Assembly: GCA_963774405.1 (NCBI GenBank)
Contig: CAVZEV010000004.1
Span: 124,001 to 188,000, forward strand
Direction: 5' to 3'
Source of the DNA: VRUE01 sp963774405
Lineage (GTDB): Bacteria > Actinomycetota > Thermoleophilia > Solirubrobacterales > 70-9
Length of the DNA stretch: 64,000 bases
Positions 1 through 8,372 of the stretch are shown piece by piece. The notes below the pieces were generated by a model, which saw nothing but the letters and a program-made list of their open reading frames with translations, was not told the DNA's origin and did no database searches. The stretch's first letter is position 1, and the number at the start of each line of letters is the position of its first letter. A program made the translations under genes and the position numbers.

Positions 1-493
1 GAGCTGCCGAGGAAGCGAATTCGGCCGTGTTGCAACCGTCGAACAGCGCCCAGCCGCTGACGAAGTCTTCGGGATAGGTGACGTCGAGAGCGGTGGTGGG
101 GAACGTTTCCGGCGTCCCTTCGTTTTCGAACTGAAAGAGGTAGCCATAGGGCCCTTCGGGTTCGCCGTACTCGGTGAGAGGCGCCTCGAAGAGACAGCTG
201 AGCGATGAGTTCACCTTGCCGATCGCGGTGGCCTGCGCGTTGATTGCGCCGCCCTGACCGGAGATCGCCTGGCCCTGGCTGTTCAGCTTCTGTTCCTGCG
301 TCGCCAACTGGTTGCTCAGTGCGTTGATCGCTTTGCCCTGCGCCGCGATTGTTTTCTGCGCCTTGATCAGCGCCGTCGTCAGGGTGTTCACCCGGTGGCC
401 GAGGCAGGCGACCTTGCACCTGGCCTGGGCGGCCGGGGCGAGCGCAAGTACCAAGGCAAACGCGGCGAGGGACGCCACCAGCAGCTTCTTCAT
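1..493 (-). CDS. Secreted coiled-coil protein, 3' end outside window
   Basis: The reading frame starts at ATG 493-491 with a GGAGG Shine-Dalgarno at 499-503 and runs off the window start. It begins with a Sec signal peptide (MKKLLVASLAAFALVLALA, cleavage near AQA). A Gln/Ala-rich heptad-like stretch follows (about residues 35-90) and then a more globular part. Cys residues at the mature N terminus could form a disulfide. It resembles small exported coiled-coil proteins of Solirubrobacterales, but I recognise no named family. Glu is coded mostly by GAA (8 of 10), unlike most neighbouring cytoplasmic genes. Confidence 0.75.
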   Translation of the reverse strand, partial: MKKLLVASLAAFALVLALAPAAQARCKVACLGHRVNTLTTALIKAQKTIAAQGKAINALSNQLATQEQKLNSQGQAISGQGGAINAQATAIGKVNSSLSCLFEAPLTEYGEPEGPYGYLFQFENEGTPETFPTTALDVTYPEDFVSGWALFDGCNTAEFASSAA

Positions 494-552
494 CGACTCC
501 TCCTTCGGCGCGCCGATCCGCGCCGGCTGTGTTGTCGGTCGTAATCTACGGT

Positions 553-1428
553 TTAGACCGGAGAATTTGATTCTTCGAGCCGCTCGGCGAGTCGGTTCAT
601 GCCGCGCTCGCGTGCCGCGACGGCCGCCGCAGGCCAATCGGTCTCGCGATCGGCGGGCGGCTCGACCCCGGCGTCGCGCAGGGTGGCGATGTCCTTGAAG
701 GCGCGCAGGTCGTCGGCGGCCTCGATCAGCGCCGCGCGCAGGGCGGGGCGGCGCTCGCGGATCGCGTTCTCGAGCACGCCCTCGAGCGAGCCGTGGCGGC
801 GCAGCAGCTCGGCGGCGGTCTTGGGACCGACGCCCTTGGCGCCGGGCAGACCGTCGGAGGGGTCGCCGCGCAGGGCGATGAAGTCGGGAACGAGCGCGGG
901 CGGGATCCCGTAGCGCTCCTCGACCTCCGCCGGCCCGACCGCTTCCGCCCCTCTGCCTTTGCCGCCGGTCTTCACATAGAGGACGGTGACCCGCTCGCCG
1001 GCGCACTGGTACATGTCGCGGTCGCCGGTCATCAGCAGGGCGTGGCCGCCGGCCTCGGCCTCGCGACGGGCGTAGGTGCCGAGCAGGTCGTCGGCCTCGA
1101 GGTCGTCGCTGCTCGCCACGGTCCAGCCGAAGGCGGCGAAGAAGTCGCGGGCGGCGGCGAACTGGGGCGCGAGGTCATCCGGCATCGCCGCCTCGCGCTC
1201 GGCGTGGTAGGCGGGGTAGAGCTCGGTCCGGTAGGAGGCCGCGTCCGGCCCGAAGCAGAGGACGACGGCCCGCGGCGCGTGCAGTTCGACCTCGCGCAGA
1301 ACCAGGTTGGCCGTGCCGAGCAGCGCGTTCACCGGCCTGCCATCCGCCCCCACAATCGAATCCGGCAGCGCATAAAACGCCCGAAAGAGCATCGAAGGCG
1401 TATCAACAACAAGCAGCGGCTCGGCCAC
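553..1428 (-). CDS. 5'-3' exonuclease (PolI N-terminal / flap nuclease family)
   Basis: A stand-alone 291-residue protein equivalent to the 5'-nuclease domain of DNA polymerase I. It is expected to remove RNA primers or 5' flaps using divalent metal ions. Visible motifs are the metal-binding Asp near residue 9 (VVDTPSMLFRAF), the DDLEADDLLG block at about 108-117, GDRD at 135-138, and the helix-3-turn-helix GDPSDGLPGAKGVGPKTA at 188-205. No polymerase domain follows. The start is GTG at 1428. A 49-nt palindrome lies 18 bp upstream, between this gene and the divergent gene on the plus strand. Confidence 0.9.
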   Translation of the reverse strand: MAEPLLVVDTPSMLFRAFYALPDSIVGADGRPVNALLGTANLVLREVELHAPRAVVLCFGPDAASYRTELYPAYHAEREAAMPDDLAPQFAAARDFFAAFGWTVASSDDLEADDLLGTYARREAEAGGHALLMTGDRDMYQCAGERVTVLYVKTGGKGRGAEAVGPAEVEERYGIPPALVPDFIALRGDPSDGLPGAKGVGPKTAAELLRRHGSLEGVLENAIRERRPALRAALIEAADDLRAFKDIATLRDAGVEPPADRETDWPAAAVAARERGMNRLAERLEESNSPV

Positions 1429-1445
1429 CCCCGCACCCTACGGGG

Positions 1446-1494
1446 GCCGACGGGCCGAAAGCGTGTCCATATGTCACGTTTGAGTCCCGTCGGC
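1446..1494. repeat. 49-nt palindromic repeat, family A, copy 1
   Basis: Inverted repeat with outer arms GCCGACGGG / CCCGTCGGC and a central TCCATATGTCACG-type core. It lies between divergent genes. The same 49-nt element occurs at 17612-17660, 17887-17935 (inverted) and 27104-27152. Confidence 0.85.
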
Positions 1495-1502
1495 GGCGGG
1501 AG

Positions 1503-2078
1503 TTGGGGTACGGTCCGGGGTCGATGGGGGATTTTGGGGGACCTCGCGTTGTGCCTGGCAGCCGCCGGCAGCTCGGCCTGCTCAACGCCGGGATCGCGCG
1601 AATCGCGGGGCTGGCGACGCGCGGCAAGCCGCCGCACATCTTCACCACCCTGGGCCGCCACCGAGGGCTCTTCCGTCGCTGGCTCTGGTTCGCCGGGGCG
1701 CTGATGCCGGGCGGCAAGCTGCCGCGCGAAGAGACCGAGCTGGTGATCCTGCGCGTGGCGCACAACACGGGCAGCGAGTACGAGTGGGTCCAGCACGAGC
1801 GGATCGGGGCGCGGGCCGGGCTCAGCGGCGAGGAGATCTCGCGGGTGCGAATCGGCCCCGACGCGCCCGGTTGGTCCGAGCGCCAGGGGCTGCTGCTGCG
1901 AGCGGCCGATGAGATGCACAACGGCGGCCGGATCGAGGACGAGCTCTGGGCGCGGCTGGCGCGCCACTACGACGACGTCCTCCTGATCGAGATCTGCATG
2001 CTGATCGGCCACTACGAGATGCTCGCCATGACCCTCAACTCGCTCCAGGTGGAACCGGACTACGAGCCGCGCCAATGA
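1503..2078 (+). CDS. Carboxymuconolactone decarboxylase (CMD/AhpD-like) family protein
   Basis: About 175-191 residues. The core PPHIFTTLGRHRGLF then LPREETELVILRVAHNTGSEYEWVQHERIG is typical of the CMD/AhpD fold, all-helical proteins including peroxidase-like enzymes and decarboxylases. The AhpD catalytic CxxC pair is not present, since the position reads NTGSEYEWVQH. It is therefore more like the uncharacterised CMD subgroup found in catabolic regions. The start is uncertain: TTG 1503 gives the longest frame, and ATG 1524 and GTG 1551 are in frame and equally plausible. A palindromic repeat is just upstream and a different repeat family lies right after the stop. Confidence 0.8.
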   Translation: MGYGPGSMGDFGGPRVVPGSRRQLGLLNAGIARIAGLATRGKPPHIFTTLGRHRGLFRRWLWFAGALMPGGKLPREETELVILRVAHNTGSEYEWVQHERIGARAGLSGEEISRVRIGPDAPGWSERQGLLLRAADEMHNGGRIEDELWARLARHYDDVLLIEICMLIGHYEMLAMTLNSLQVEPDYEPRQ

Positions 2079-2080
2079 GC

Positions 2081-2127
2081 TTCCGGTGCGCTTTATCTGC
2101 CCATAGAGGGGAAAAGGCGCACCGGAA
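2081..2127. repeat. Palindromic repeat, family B, copy 1
   Basis: Arms TTCCGGTGCGC (2081-2091) and GCGCACCGGAA (2117-2127) surround a partly paired centre. It starts three bases after the stop of the upstream gene and ends 12 bases before the next start. Other copies are at 21690-21735 and 30678-30724. Confidence 0.85.
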
Positions 2128-2139
2128 CGGGGGAGGCGT

Positions 2140-2982
2140 GTGAGCGGCTTCGGTCTGCGGGGGAAGCGCTGTCTGATCACCGGGGCGGCGAGTGGGATCG
2201 GGCGGGCTACGGCCGTCGCCGCGGGTCGGCAGGGCGCGGAGCTATTCCTCACCGACCGCGACGGCGAGGGGCTCGAGAGCGCGGTCGCCGAGATCCGCGC
2301 GGCGGGCGGGACCGTCGCCCACTTCGCCACCGTCGACCTGCTCGACCACGAGGCGGTGGTCGCCTACGCCGCCGAAGTGCACGCGCTCGCTTCCAGCATG
2401 GACGTGGTGATGAACGTCGCCGGCATCTCCACCTGGGGCAAAATCGAGCAGCTCGAACACGAACACTGGCGGCGCACGATCGACATCGACCTGATCGGGC
2501 CGATCAGCGTGCTCGAGTGTTTCGTGCCGCCGATGATCGCGGCCGGGCGCGGCGGCCACGTAGTCAACGTCGCCTCGGTCGCCGGGCTCTTCGGCCTGCC
2601 CTGGCACGCTCCCTACAGCGCCGCAAAGTTCGGCCTGCGCGGCGTCTCCGAGGTGTTGCGCTTCGACCTGCGCGAACACCGCATCGGCGTCAGCCTGGTC
2701 TGTCCCGGCGCGGTGAAGACGCCGCTGGTCGACACGGTGGAGATCGTCGGCATCGATCGCAGCAGCCCGAAAGTCCGCCGCCTGATCGCCCTCTTCGAGC
2801 GCCGCGCCGTCTCCCCGGAGAGCGTCGCCGAGAAGATCATCGAGGCGACCGAGAAGAACCGCTACCTGGTCTTCACCTCCCCCGACGGCCGCATCCTGCA
2901 CTGGTTCCAGCGCCACCTCGAACCGGTCTACCGGCTGATCATGCGCCTGATGAACCGCGAGCTCAACCGCGCCGCCCGCTGA
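2140..2982 (+). CDS. Short-chain dehydrogenase/reductase (SDR)
   Basis: A 280-residue classical SDR expected to oxidise or reduce an alcohol/carbonyl group with NAD(P). The Rossmann motif TGAASGIG is at 14-21, NVAG at 92-95, and the catalytic Ser146, Tyr159 and Lys163 are all present (YSAAK). The C-terminal extension of about 40 residues, rich in Arg and aromatics (HWFQRHLEPVYRLIMRLM), suggests membrane association, as in many actinobacterial SDRs. GTG start at 2140 has GGGAGG upstream at 2131. The substrate cannot be read from the sequence. Confidence 0.9.
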   Translation: MSGFGLRGKRCLITGAASGIGRATAVAAGRQGAELFLTDRDGEGLESAVAEIRAAGGTVAHFATVDLLDHEAVVAYAAEVHALASSMDVVMNVAGISTWGKIEQLEHEHWRRTIDIDLIGPISVLECFVPPMIAAGRGGHVVNVASVAGLFGLPWHAPYSAAKFGLRGVSEVLRFDLREHRIGVSLVCPGAVKTPLVDTVEIVGIDRSSPKVRRLIALFERRAVSPESVAEKIIEATEKNRYLVFTSPDGRILHWFQRHLEPVYRLIMRLMNRELNRAAR

Positions 2983-3026
2983 CTTCGTCGTTGTCGATCC
3001 GTATGCACCCAAAAACACGAAGTCAG
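2979..3026 (+). terminator. Stem-loop over the SDR stop codon
   Basis: A 10-bp inverted repeat CTGACTTCGT (2979-2988) / ACGAAGTCAG (3017-3026) that includes the SDR stop codon. It has a long loop and no U tract. It may be a transcription end or mRNA-stabilising hairpin between the SDR and the ABC genes. Confidence 0.45.
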
Positions 3027-3057
3027 CCGAAGGGGGCGGTCCTCTAGGTTTGTCGCC

Positions 3058-3828
3058 GTGGCTGAGCCGGCTCTTGATATTGAGGATCTCGCTAAGCGCT
3101 ATCCGACCGGGGTGGAGGCGCTGCGGGGGGTCTCGCTGCGGATCAAGCAGGGGGAACTGTTCGGCCTGCTCGGCCCCAACGGGGCCGGCAAGTCGACGCT
3201 GATCCACTGCACGACCGGGCTGGCGCAGCCGACCGGCGGCTCGATTCACGTCTTCGGCCACGACGCCACCGGCGATTACGGCGAGGCGCGCCAGGCGGTT
3301 GGCCTGGCGCCGCAGGAGCCCAACCTCGACTGGTTCCTCACGGTCGCCGAGACGCTCGACTACCACGCCGGCTACTTCGGCATGCCCAAGCGCGAGCGCG
3401 CGGCGCGCACCGAGGAGCTGCTCGAGACCTTCTCGCTGACCGAGAAGCGCGACGAACGCACGCGCACGCTCTCGGGCGGGATGAAGCGGCGGCTGATCCT
3501 GGCGCGGGCGATGATGCACCGGCCGCGCCTGCTGATCCTCGACGAGCCGACCGCCGGCGTCGACGTCGAGCTGCGGCTCGAGCTCTGGCACTACGTGCAG
3601 CGGATCAACCAGGAAGGGACGACGATCCTGCTCACCACGCACTACCTCGAGGAGGCCGAACAGCTCTGCGACCGGATCGCCTTCATCAACGGCGGCCAGA
3701 TCGTCGGTGAGGGAACCAGCAGCGAGCTCTCCCGGCGCTACGGCGTCGAGAAGCTCGAGGACGCCTACCTCGCCCTGGTCGGGCGCAAAGAGCTCTCGCG
3801 CTCGCACGCCGAGGTCGCCGCTCCGTGA
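3058..3828 (+). CDS. ABC transporter ATP-binding protein (DrrA/CcmA type)
   Basis: A 256-residue nucleotide-binding subunit of an ABC-2 exporter. Walker A GPNGAGKST is at 39-47, the signature is LSGGM, and Walker B is LLILDEPTAG followed by the switch TTHYLEEAE. It starts at GTG 3058 and its stop overlaps the permease start by four bases (GTGA at 3825-3828), indicating translational coupling. Similarity is to exporters of drugs, lipids or polysaccharides. The substrate is not known. Confidence 0.92.
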   Translation: MAEPALDIEDLAKRYPTGVEALRGVSLRIKQGELFGLLGPNGAGKSTLIHCTTGLAQPTGGSIHVFGHDATGDYGEARQAVGLAPQEPNLDWFLTVAETLDYHAGYFGMPKRERAARTEELLETFSLTEKRDERTRTLSGGMKRRLILARAMMHRPRLLILDEPTAGVDVELRLELWHYVQRINQEGTTILLTTHYLEEAEQLCDRIAFINGGQIVGEGTSSELSRRYGVEKLEDAYLALVGRKELSRSHAEVAAP

Positions 3829-4592
3829 GCGCGGCCCAGATCCGCTTCGCGACGCTCTGGCGCCGCGAGGTCAACCGCTTCATGAAGATCAAGAAGCAGA
3901 CGCTGGGCGCGCCGCTGCTCGAAACCTTCCTCTACATCATGGTCTTCGGCGCCGCGCTCGGCTCGCGGATCAAGCACCTGCACGGGATCGACTACATCCT
4001 CTTCGTCATCCCCGGCCTGATCATGATGGCCTTCTCGACCAACGCCTTCGCCAACAACTCCTCCTCGATCCTGCAGCAGAAGTTCCAGGGCGCGATCCAG
4101 GACCAGCTCTCCTCGCCCGCCTCGCCGCTGGAGCTGCTGCTCGCCTTCTCGCTCGGCGGCTTCATGCGCGGCCTGATGGTCGCGGTGATCACCTTCTGCA
4201 TCTCGGTGATCCTGGTCGGCCTGCCGGTGGACCACGTCCTCGTCCTGATCCCCTCGCTGGCCCTGGTCGGCTTCTTCTTCTCCCAGCTCGGCGTCCTCAC
4301 CGGGGTCCGCGCCGAGCAGTTCGACGACGTCTCCTTCGTCCAGACCTTTATCCTGCAGCCGCTGATCTTCCTCGGCGGCGTCTTCTACTCGGCCGCCCTG
4401 CTGCCGCAGCCGTTCGAGACCCTGACCCGCTTCAACCCGATCTACTACATGATCAACCTGGTCCGCTACGGCTTCGTCGGCTTCAGCGAAGTCAGCATCG
4501 CCCTCTCACTGCTGGCCCTGACCGCCGCCACCGCCGCCCTCTTCGCGGTCAACCTGCGCCTCTTCAGCCAGGGCTACAAGCTGCGCGCTTAG
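3825..4592 (+). CDS. ABC-2 type permease
   Basis: A 255-residue membrane subunit with about six hydrophobic segments. It carries the ABC-2 family signature around LQQKFQGAIQDQLSSPAS (cytoplasmic coupling helix) and the conserved PLIFLGGVFYSAALLP stretch near the C terminus. It partners the ATPase encoded immediately upstream, whose stop it overlaps. The transporter would move substrate out across the cytoplasmic membrane. Substrate unknown. Confidence 0.9.
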   Translation: MSAAQIRFATLWRREVNRFMKIKKQTLGAPLLETFLYIMVFGAALGSRIKHLHGIDYILFVIPGLIMMAFSTNAFANNSSSILQQKFQGAIQDQLSSPASPLELLLAFSLGGFMRGLMVAVITFCISVILVGLPVDHVLVLIPSLALVGFFFSQLGVLTGVRAEQFDDVSFVQTFILQPLIFLGGVFYSAALLPQPFETLTRFNPIYYMINLVRYGFVGFSEVSIALSLLALTAATAALFAVNLRLFSQGYKLRA

Positions 4593-4602
4593 CTCGCGCC
4601 CG

Positions 4603-4947
4603 CTAGGCCTCGGCCAGCGGCAGGCGCTCGGCGAGCCCGGTCAGCTCGAGCACTCGGGTGACGGCGGGGAAGTCGCTGGGGATGAAGCTGACCCTGGTGC
4701 CGTCCTCGTTGCGGCTCAGGGTCGAGACGAGCAGGGCGATCCCGGTCGAGTCGATGAACTCCAGCTCGCGCATGTCGACGATGACCGGGGTGGAGGAGTC
4801 GGCGAACGATCCCTCGAGCGCGCTTTCTGCCGTCCCGGCGTTGGCGAGGTCGAGCTCACCGGCGAAGGCGACGACGAGCGCACCGTCGTCTTCCTGACTG
4901 CGAACGACGAGTGTCCCATCGGCGATTTCACGCTGCTCGCTGGTCAT
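4603..4947 (-). CDS. STAS-domain anti-sigma factor antagonist
   Basis: A 114-residue single-domain STAS protein of the SpoIIAA/RsbV type. Central features are the beta strand GALVVAFAGELDLANA and the phosphorylation loop MRELEFIDSTGIALLV, with Ser in DSTG as the expected target of a partner kinase/anti-sigma factor. No partner kinase or sigma factor gene is adjacent, so its partner must be encoded elsewhere. It is convergent with the ABC permease and divergent from the aldo/keto reductase. Confidence 0.88.
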   Translation of the reverse strand: MTSEQREIADGTLVVRSQEDDGALVVAFAGELDLANAGTAESALEGSFADSSTPVIVDMRELEFIDSTGIALLVSTLSRNEDGTRVSFIPSDFPAVTRVLELTGLAERLPLAEA

Positions 4948-5012
4948 TTCCCCTGCGGAAAGATTACGCCACTTACTGGTTTGCGCTCCCTTCGGCGGGT
5001 AAGAATGACCGC

Positions 5013-5994
5013 ATGGAGACGAGAACGCTTGGCAGCGCCGGCTTGAAGGTCTCGGCCGAGGGGTTGGGCTGCATGGGAATGTCAGAGTTCTACGGGTCGG
5101 CGGACGAGGCCGAGGCGACGGCGGCGATCGAGCGGGCGCTCGAGCTCGGCGTGAGCTTCCTCGACACCGCCGACATGTATGGGCCGTTCACCAACGAGAA
5201 GCTGGTCGGCAGGGCGATCGCCGGCCGCCGCGACGATGTCGTGCTGGCGACAAAGTTCGGCAACGTGCGCGGCCCGAACGGCGAGCGCCTCGGCGTGCGC
5301 GGCGACCCCGAGTACGTGCGCGAGGCCTGCGAGGCATCGCTGCGCCGGCTCGGCGTCGAGACGATCGACCTCTACTACCAGCACCGCGTTGATCCAAAAG
5401 TGCCGATCGAGGAGACCGTCGGCGCGATGGCGGAGCTGGTCGAGCAGGGCAAGGTGCGCCACCTCGGCCTCTCCGAGGCGGCGCCGGAGACGATCCGCCG
5501 CGCTCACGCCACCCACCCGATCGCCGCCCTGCAGACCGAGTACTCGCTCTGGAGCCGCGATCCCGAGGACGAGATCCTGCCGACCCTGCGCGAGCTCGGC
5601 ATCGGCTTCGTCCCCTACAGCCCGCTCGGCCGCGGTTTCCTCACCGGTCGCTTCCGCTCCGCCGAGTGACCTTCCCGAGGACGACTTCCGCCGCGTCAAC
5701 CCGCGTTTCGAAGGGGAGAACTTCGAGCGCAACCTGGAGCTGGTCGAGCGGGTCGAGGAGATCGCCGCCGAGAAGGACGTCACCGCCGGTCAGCTGGCGC
5801 TGGCCTGGGTGTTGGCTCAGGGAGAGGACGTAGCGCCGATCCCCGGCACCAAGCGCCGCAGCTACCTGGAGGAGAACGTGGCAGCGGTGGAGATCGAGCT
5901 GACCGAGGAGGATCTGCGCCGGCTCGACGAGGCCGCACCCAAGGGCGCCGCCGCGGGCGATCGCTACGCCGACATGTCGCCGCTCAACCGCTGA
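5013..5994 (+). pseudogene. Aldo/keto reductase, single-base frameshift
   Basis: An NADPH-dependent aldo/keto reductase of the AKR11/YajO-like group (about 327 residues when joined). The first part (5013-5669) reads METRTLGSAGLKVSAEGLGCMGMS with the catalytic Asp/Tyr (DTADMYG), Lys (ATKFG) and His (YYQHRVDP), and ends at TGA 5667-5669. The rest (PEDDFRRVNPRFEG to the end, with the cofactor motif IPGTKRR) continues in the +1 frame to 5994. Removing the T at 5667 restores a continuous GRFRSAEDLPEDDFRR. The TGA-C context is not a convincing programmed frameshift, so this is either a real inactivating insertion or a sequencing error. Confidence 0.8.
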
Positions 5995-6006
5995 CCGTTC
6001 CGGTCA

Positions 6007-6049
6007 GTGCAACGTTTTGTTGTCCTGTGAGAGCCGTAAAACGTTGCAC
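6007..6049. terminator. Bidirectional terminator between convergent genes
   Basis: A perfect 12-bp stem GTGCAACGTTTT (6007-6018) / AAAACGTTGCAC (6038-6049) with a 19-nt loop. It lies between the convergent aldo/keto reductase and acyl-CoA carboxylase genes. The T- and A-rich stem ends can supply a U tract on both strands. Confidence 0.7.
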
Positions 6050-6061
6050 CTCTCGGGAGGG

Positions 6062-7636
6062 TCACCAGGCGTCGACATAGCGAGGCCGTCCTTCGTGCCT
6101 GCCCTGGTGAGCCCGCGCCGCGGCCAAGGTCGAGGCGATCAGGGCGCGGGTCTCGGCCGGGTCGATCACGTCGTCGATCTCGAACAGCGCCGCCGCGTTG
6201 AGCGCCTTGGCGTTCTCCTCGGCGGCGGCGGTGAGGTCGCGCACGCGCTGCTCGCGCTCGCCCTCGTCGGCGATCGCCTCGAGCTCCTTGCGCAGGGCGA
6301 GCCGCACCGCCCCCTCCAGTCCCATCGGGCCGAGGTGGGCCGCGGGCCAGGCGACCGTCAGCAGCGGCTCGTGCATGCTGCCGCCGCTCATCGCCTGGGC
6401 GCCGAGGCCGTAGCCGCGCCGCAGGATCACCGCGATCAGCGGCGTCCGCAGCGCCGCCCCGGCGAGCAGTAGACGAGAGGCGTGGCGGACCAGGCCGGTC
6501 GCCTCGGCCTCGGGGCCGACCATAATCCCTGGCGTGTCGAGGAGGGAGAGGACCGGCAGCTCGAAGGCGTCGCAGAGCTGCAGGAAGCGGGAGGCCTTGT
6601 CGGCCGCGTCGCTGGTGATCGCGCCGGCGACGTGCCTGGTGTCGTTGGCGATCACGCCGAGCGGCCGGCCCTCGACGCGGATCAGCGCCGTGACCATCTC
6701 CGGCGCGAAGCGCTCGCGCAGGAAGGTCGCCGAGCCCGCGTCGGCGAGCGTCTCGACGATCGGCGCAACCGCGTAGGCGCGGCGCTGCCGCTCGGGGACC
6801 GCGTCGCGCAGCGCCGCCTGATCCGGGGTCTCCCAAGCGGGCAGCGCACCCTGGAAGTAGCCGAGCAGGCGCTTGGTCGCCGCGACGGCCTCGCCCTCGT
6901 CGGCGACCACCAGGTCGACCACGCCGTTGGCCGCCTGTGTCGCGATCGGCCCGACCTCGTCGGGATCGACCTTGCCCAGGCCGCCCCCCTCGATCATCGC
7001 CGGGCCGCCCATCCCGAGCGAGACGTTCTCGGTGGCGACGATCAGGTCGGCGCAGCCGGCGATCACGGCGTTGCCGGCGAAGCAGCGCCCGGCGACGACG
7101 GCGATCCGCGGCACCAGGCCGGAGAGGCCTGCCCAGAGCGCGAAGGCGCGGGTGTCGAGCGCCGAGACGACCGGGTAGTCGGTATCGCCCGGCCGGCCGC
7201 CGCCGCCCTCGGCGAAGAAGACGGTGGGCAGGCGCATGCGCTCGATCAGCTCGAAGAGGCGGTCCTTCTTGCGGTGGCCGAGGGCGCCCTGGGTGCCGGC
7301 CAGCACGGTGTAGTCGTAGGAGAGCACGGCGCAGGCGGCGCGCTCGCCGAAGAGCTCGCCGTTGACTCGCGCCGTGCCGCCGATCAGCCCGTCGGCGGGC
7401 GTGTTGGCGATCAGGTCGTCGAGCTCGCGGCGGCCGCGCTGGGCGGCGATCGCGAAGCGCCCGTACTCGACGAAGGAGCCGGGGTCGACGAGGTCCTCGA
7501 CGTTCTCGCGGGCACTGCGTCCGCCCCAGGCGTGGCGGCGGTCGATCGCCTCCGCCCGCGCCGCGTCGCCGGTGAGCTCGCGCCGCGCCAGAACCTCCGC
7601 CAGATCCTCCCTCTCGGTCTCGCTCACGCGGCTCAT
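6062..7636 (-). CDS. Acyl-CoA carboxylase beta subunit (carboxyltransferase)
   Basis: A 524-residue biotin-dependent carboxyltransferase with N- and C-terminal crotonase-like halves. It would transfer carboxyl from carboxybiotin to acetyl-, propionyl- or another acyl-CoA. Visible family features are the N half SYDYTVLAGTQGALGHRKKDRLFEL, the GGGGRPGDTDYP loop and the oxyanion stretch GRCFAGNAVIAG. In the C half they are DTPGIMVGPEAEATGLVRH, and GYGLGAQAMSGGSMH. The biotin carboxylase/BCCP alpha subunit is not adjacent. Acyl specificity cannot be assigned. Start ATG 7636; a GTG lies 12 bases downstream. Confidence 0.9.
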   Translation of the reverse strand: MSRVSETEREDLAEVLARRELTGDAARAEAIDRRHAWGGRSARENVEDLVDPGSFVEYGRFAIAAQRGRRELDDLIANTPADGLIGGTARVNGELFGERAACAVLSYDYTVLAGTQGALGHRKKDRLFELIERMRLPTVFFAEGGGGRPGDTDYPVVSALDTRAFALWAGLSGLVPRIAVVAGRCFAGNAVIAGCADLIVATENVSLGMGGPAMIEGGGLGKVDPDEVGPIATQAANGVVDLVVADEGEAVAATKRLLGYFQGALPAWETPDQAALRDAVPERQRRAYAVAPIVETLADAGSATFLRERFAPEMVTALIRVEGRPLGVIANDTRHVAGAITSDAADKASRFLQLCDAFELPVLSLLDTPGIMVGPEAEATGLVRHASRLLLAGAALRTPLIAVILRRGYGLGAQAMSGGSMHEPLLTVAWPAAHLGPMGLEGAVRLALRKELEAIADEGEREQRVRDLTAAAEENAKALNAAALFEIDDVIDPAETRALIASTLAAARAHQGRHEGRPRYVDAW

Positions 7637-7743
7637 GTTCGCCGATCGGCACCGCTCAAGCGCGCTTGATTGCGGCGGGCGTCCCGTCTACATTTCTTCC
7701 CTCATTCGTCCAGGGGCCGGGAGTGCCCCAGAAGGAGAGCAAC

Positions 7744-8337
7744 TTGAACAAGCGACTTGCCCGTGTCTCGACCAGGGGGATCATCGCGATCGCAGCCGGG
7801 CTGATCACCACCCTCGCCCTGGCTCCGGCCCTCGCCAGCGGTGCCGGCACCGACCTCGGGCCCGCCAACACCGTCTTCATCAAGGCCGGCAAGGGCGGCC
7901 TGCACTTCGAAGGGCCGAAGACGATCGTCGCCGGCGAAGAACTCGAGGTGCTGAACCAGACCAACCCGAGGCAGGTCGGCCCGCACACCTTCTCGCTGGT
8001 CACCAAGGGCTCGATCCCGAAGACCCCGAAGGCGCGCCAGACCTGCTTCACGCCGCATCACATCTGCATGGCGATCGCTCACTGGCACGGCACCAACGGC
8101 AACAGCCCGATCACCAAGAACCCGGTCAAGGTCGGGGCCGAAGGCTGGGACACGATGGGGACCGTCAACAAGAAGGGCGACTCCTGGTTCACGGGCACGA
8201 AGCCGCGCACCTCGATCGTGCAGAAGGTGACGGCCGAAGCCGGCACGACGATCTACTTCATGTGCGCCATCCATCCCTGGATGCACGGCTCGATCGAAGT
8301 GGTCGCGCCCGGGCCCGCGCCGCTCCCGGCGAGCTAG
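7744..8337 (+). CDS. Exported cupredoxin-like copper protein
   Basis: About 197 residues starting at TTG 7744 with AGGAG a few bases upstream. A Sec signal peptide (MNKRLARVSTRGIIAIAAGLI then LAPALASG) precedes a plastocyanin-like fold. The C-terminal copper-site signature is FMCAIHPWMHG (Cys, His, Met ligands), with a His in the earlier GPHTFSL strand as the first ligand. An inserted segment with CFTPHHICMAIAHWHG could add a second metal site or disulfide. It is immediately upstream of a multicopper oxidase, which it may serve as electron donor. Glu codons are 6 GAA to 1 GAG. Confidence 0.85.
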   Translation: MNKRLARVSTRGIIAIAAGLITTLALAPALASGAGTDLGPANTVFIKAGKGGLHFEGPKTIVAGEELEVLNQTNPRQVGPHTFSLVTKGSIPKTPKARQTCFTPHHICMAIAHWHGTNGNSPITKNPVKVGAEGWDTMGTVNKKGDSWFTGTKPRTSIVQKVTAEAGTTIYFMCAIHPWMHGSIEVVAPGPAPLPAS

Positions 8338-8372
8338 CTGCCACGTCTGGTTTAGACACAGATCCACCCCGC

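Noticed and set aside
5660..5675. Selenocysteine insertion or programmed +1 frameshift at the TGA of the aldo/keto reductase
   Set aside because: The rest of the gene is in a different frame, so reading TGA as Sec would not restore it. The GAG-TGA-C site lacks a slippery codon and an upstream Shine-Dalgarno as in prfB.
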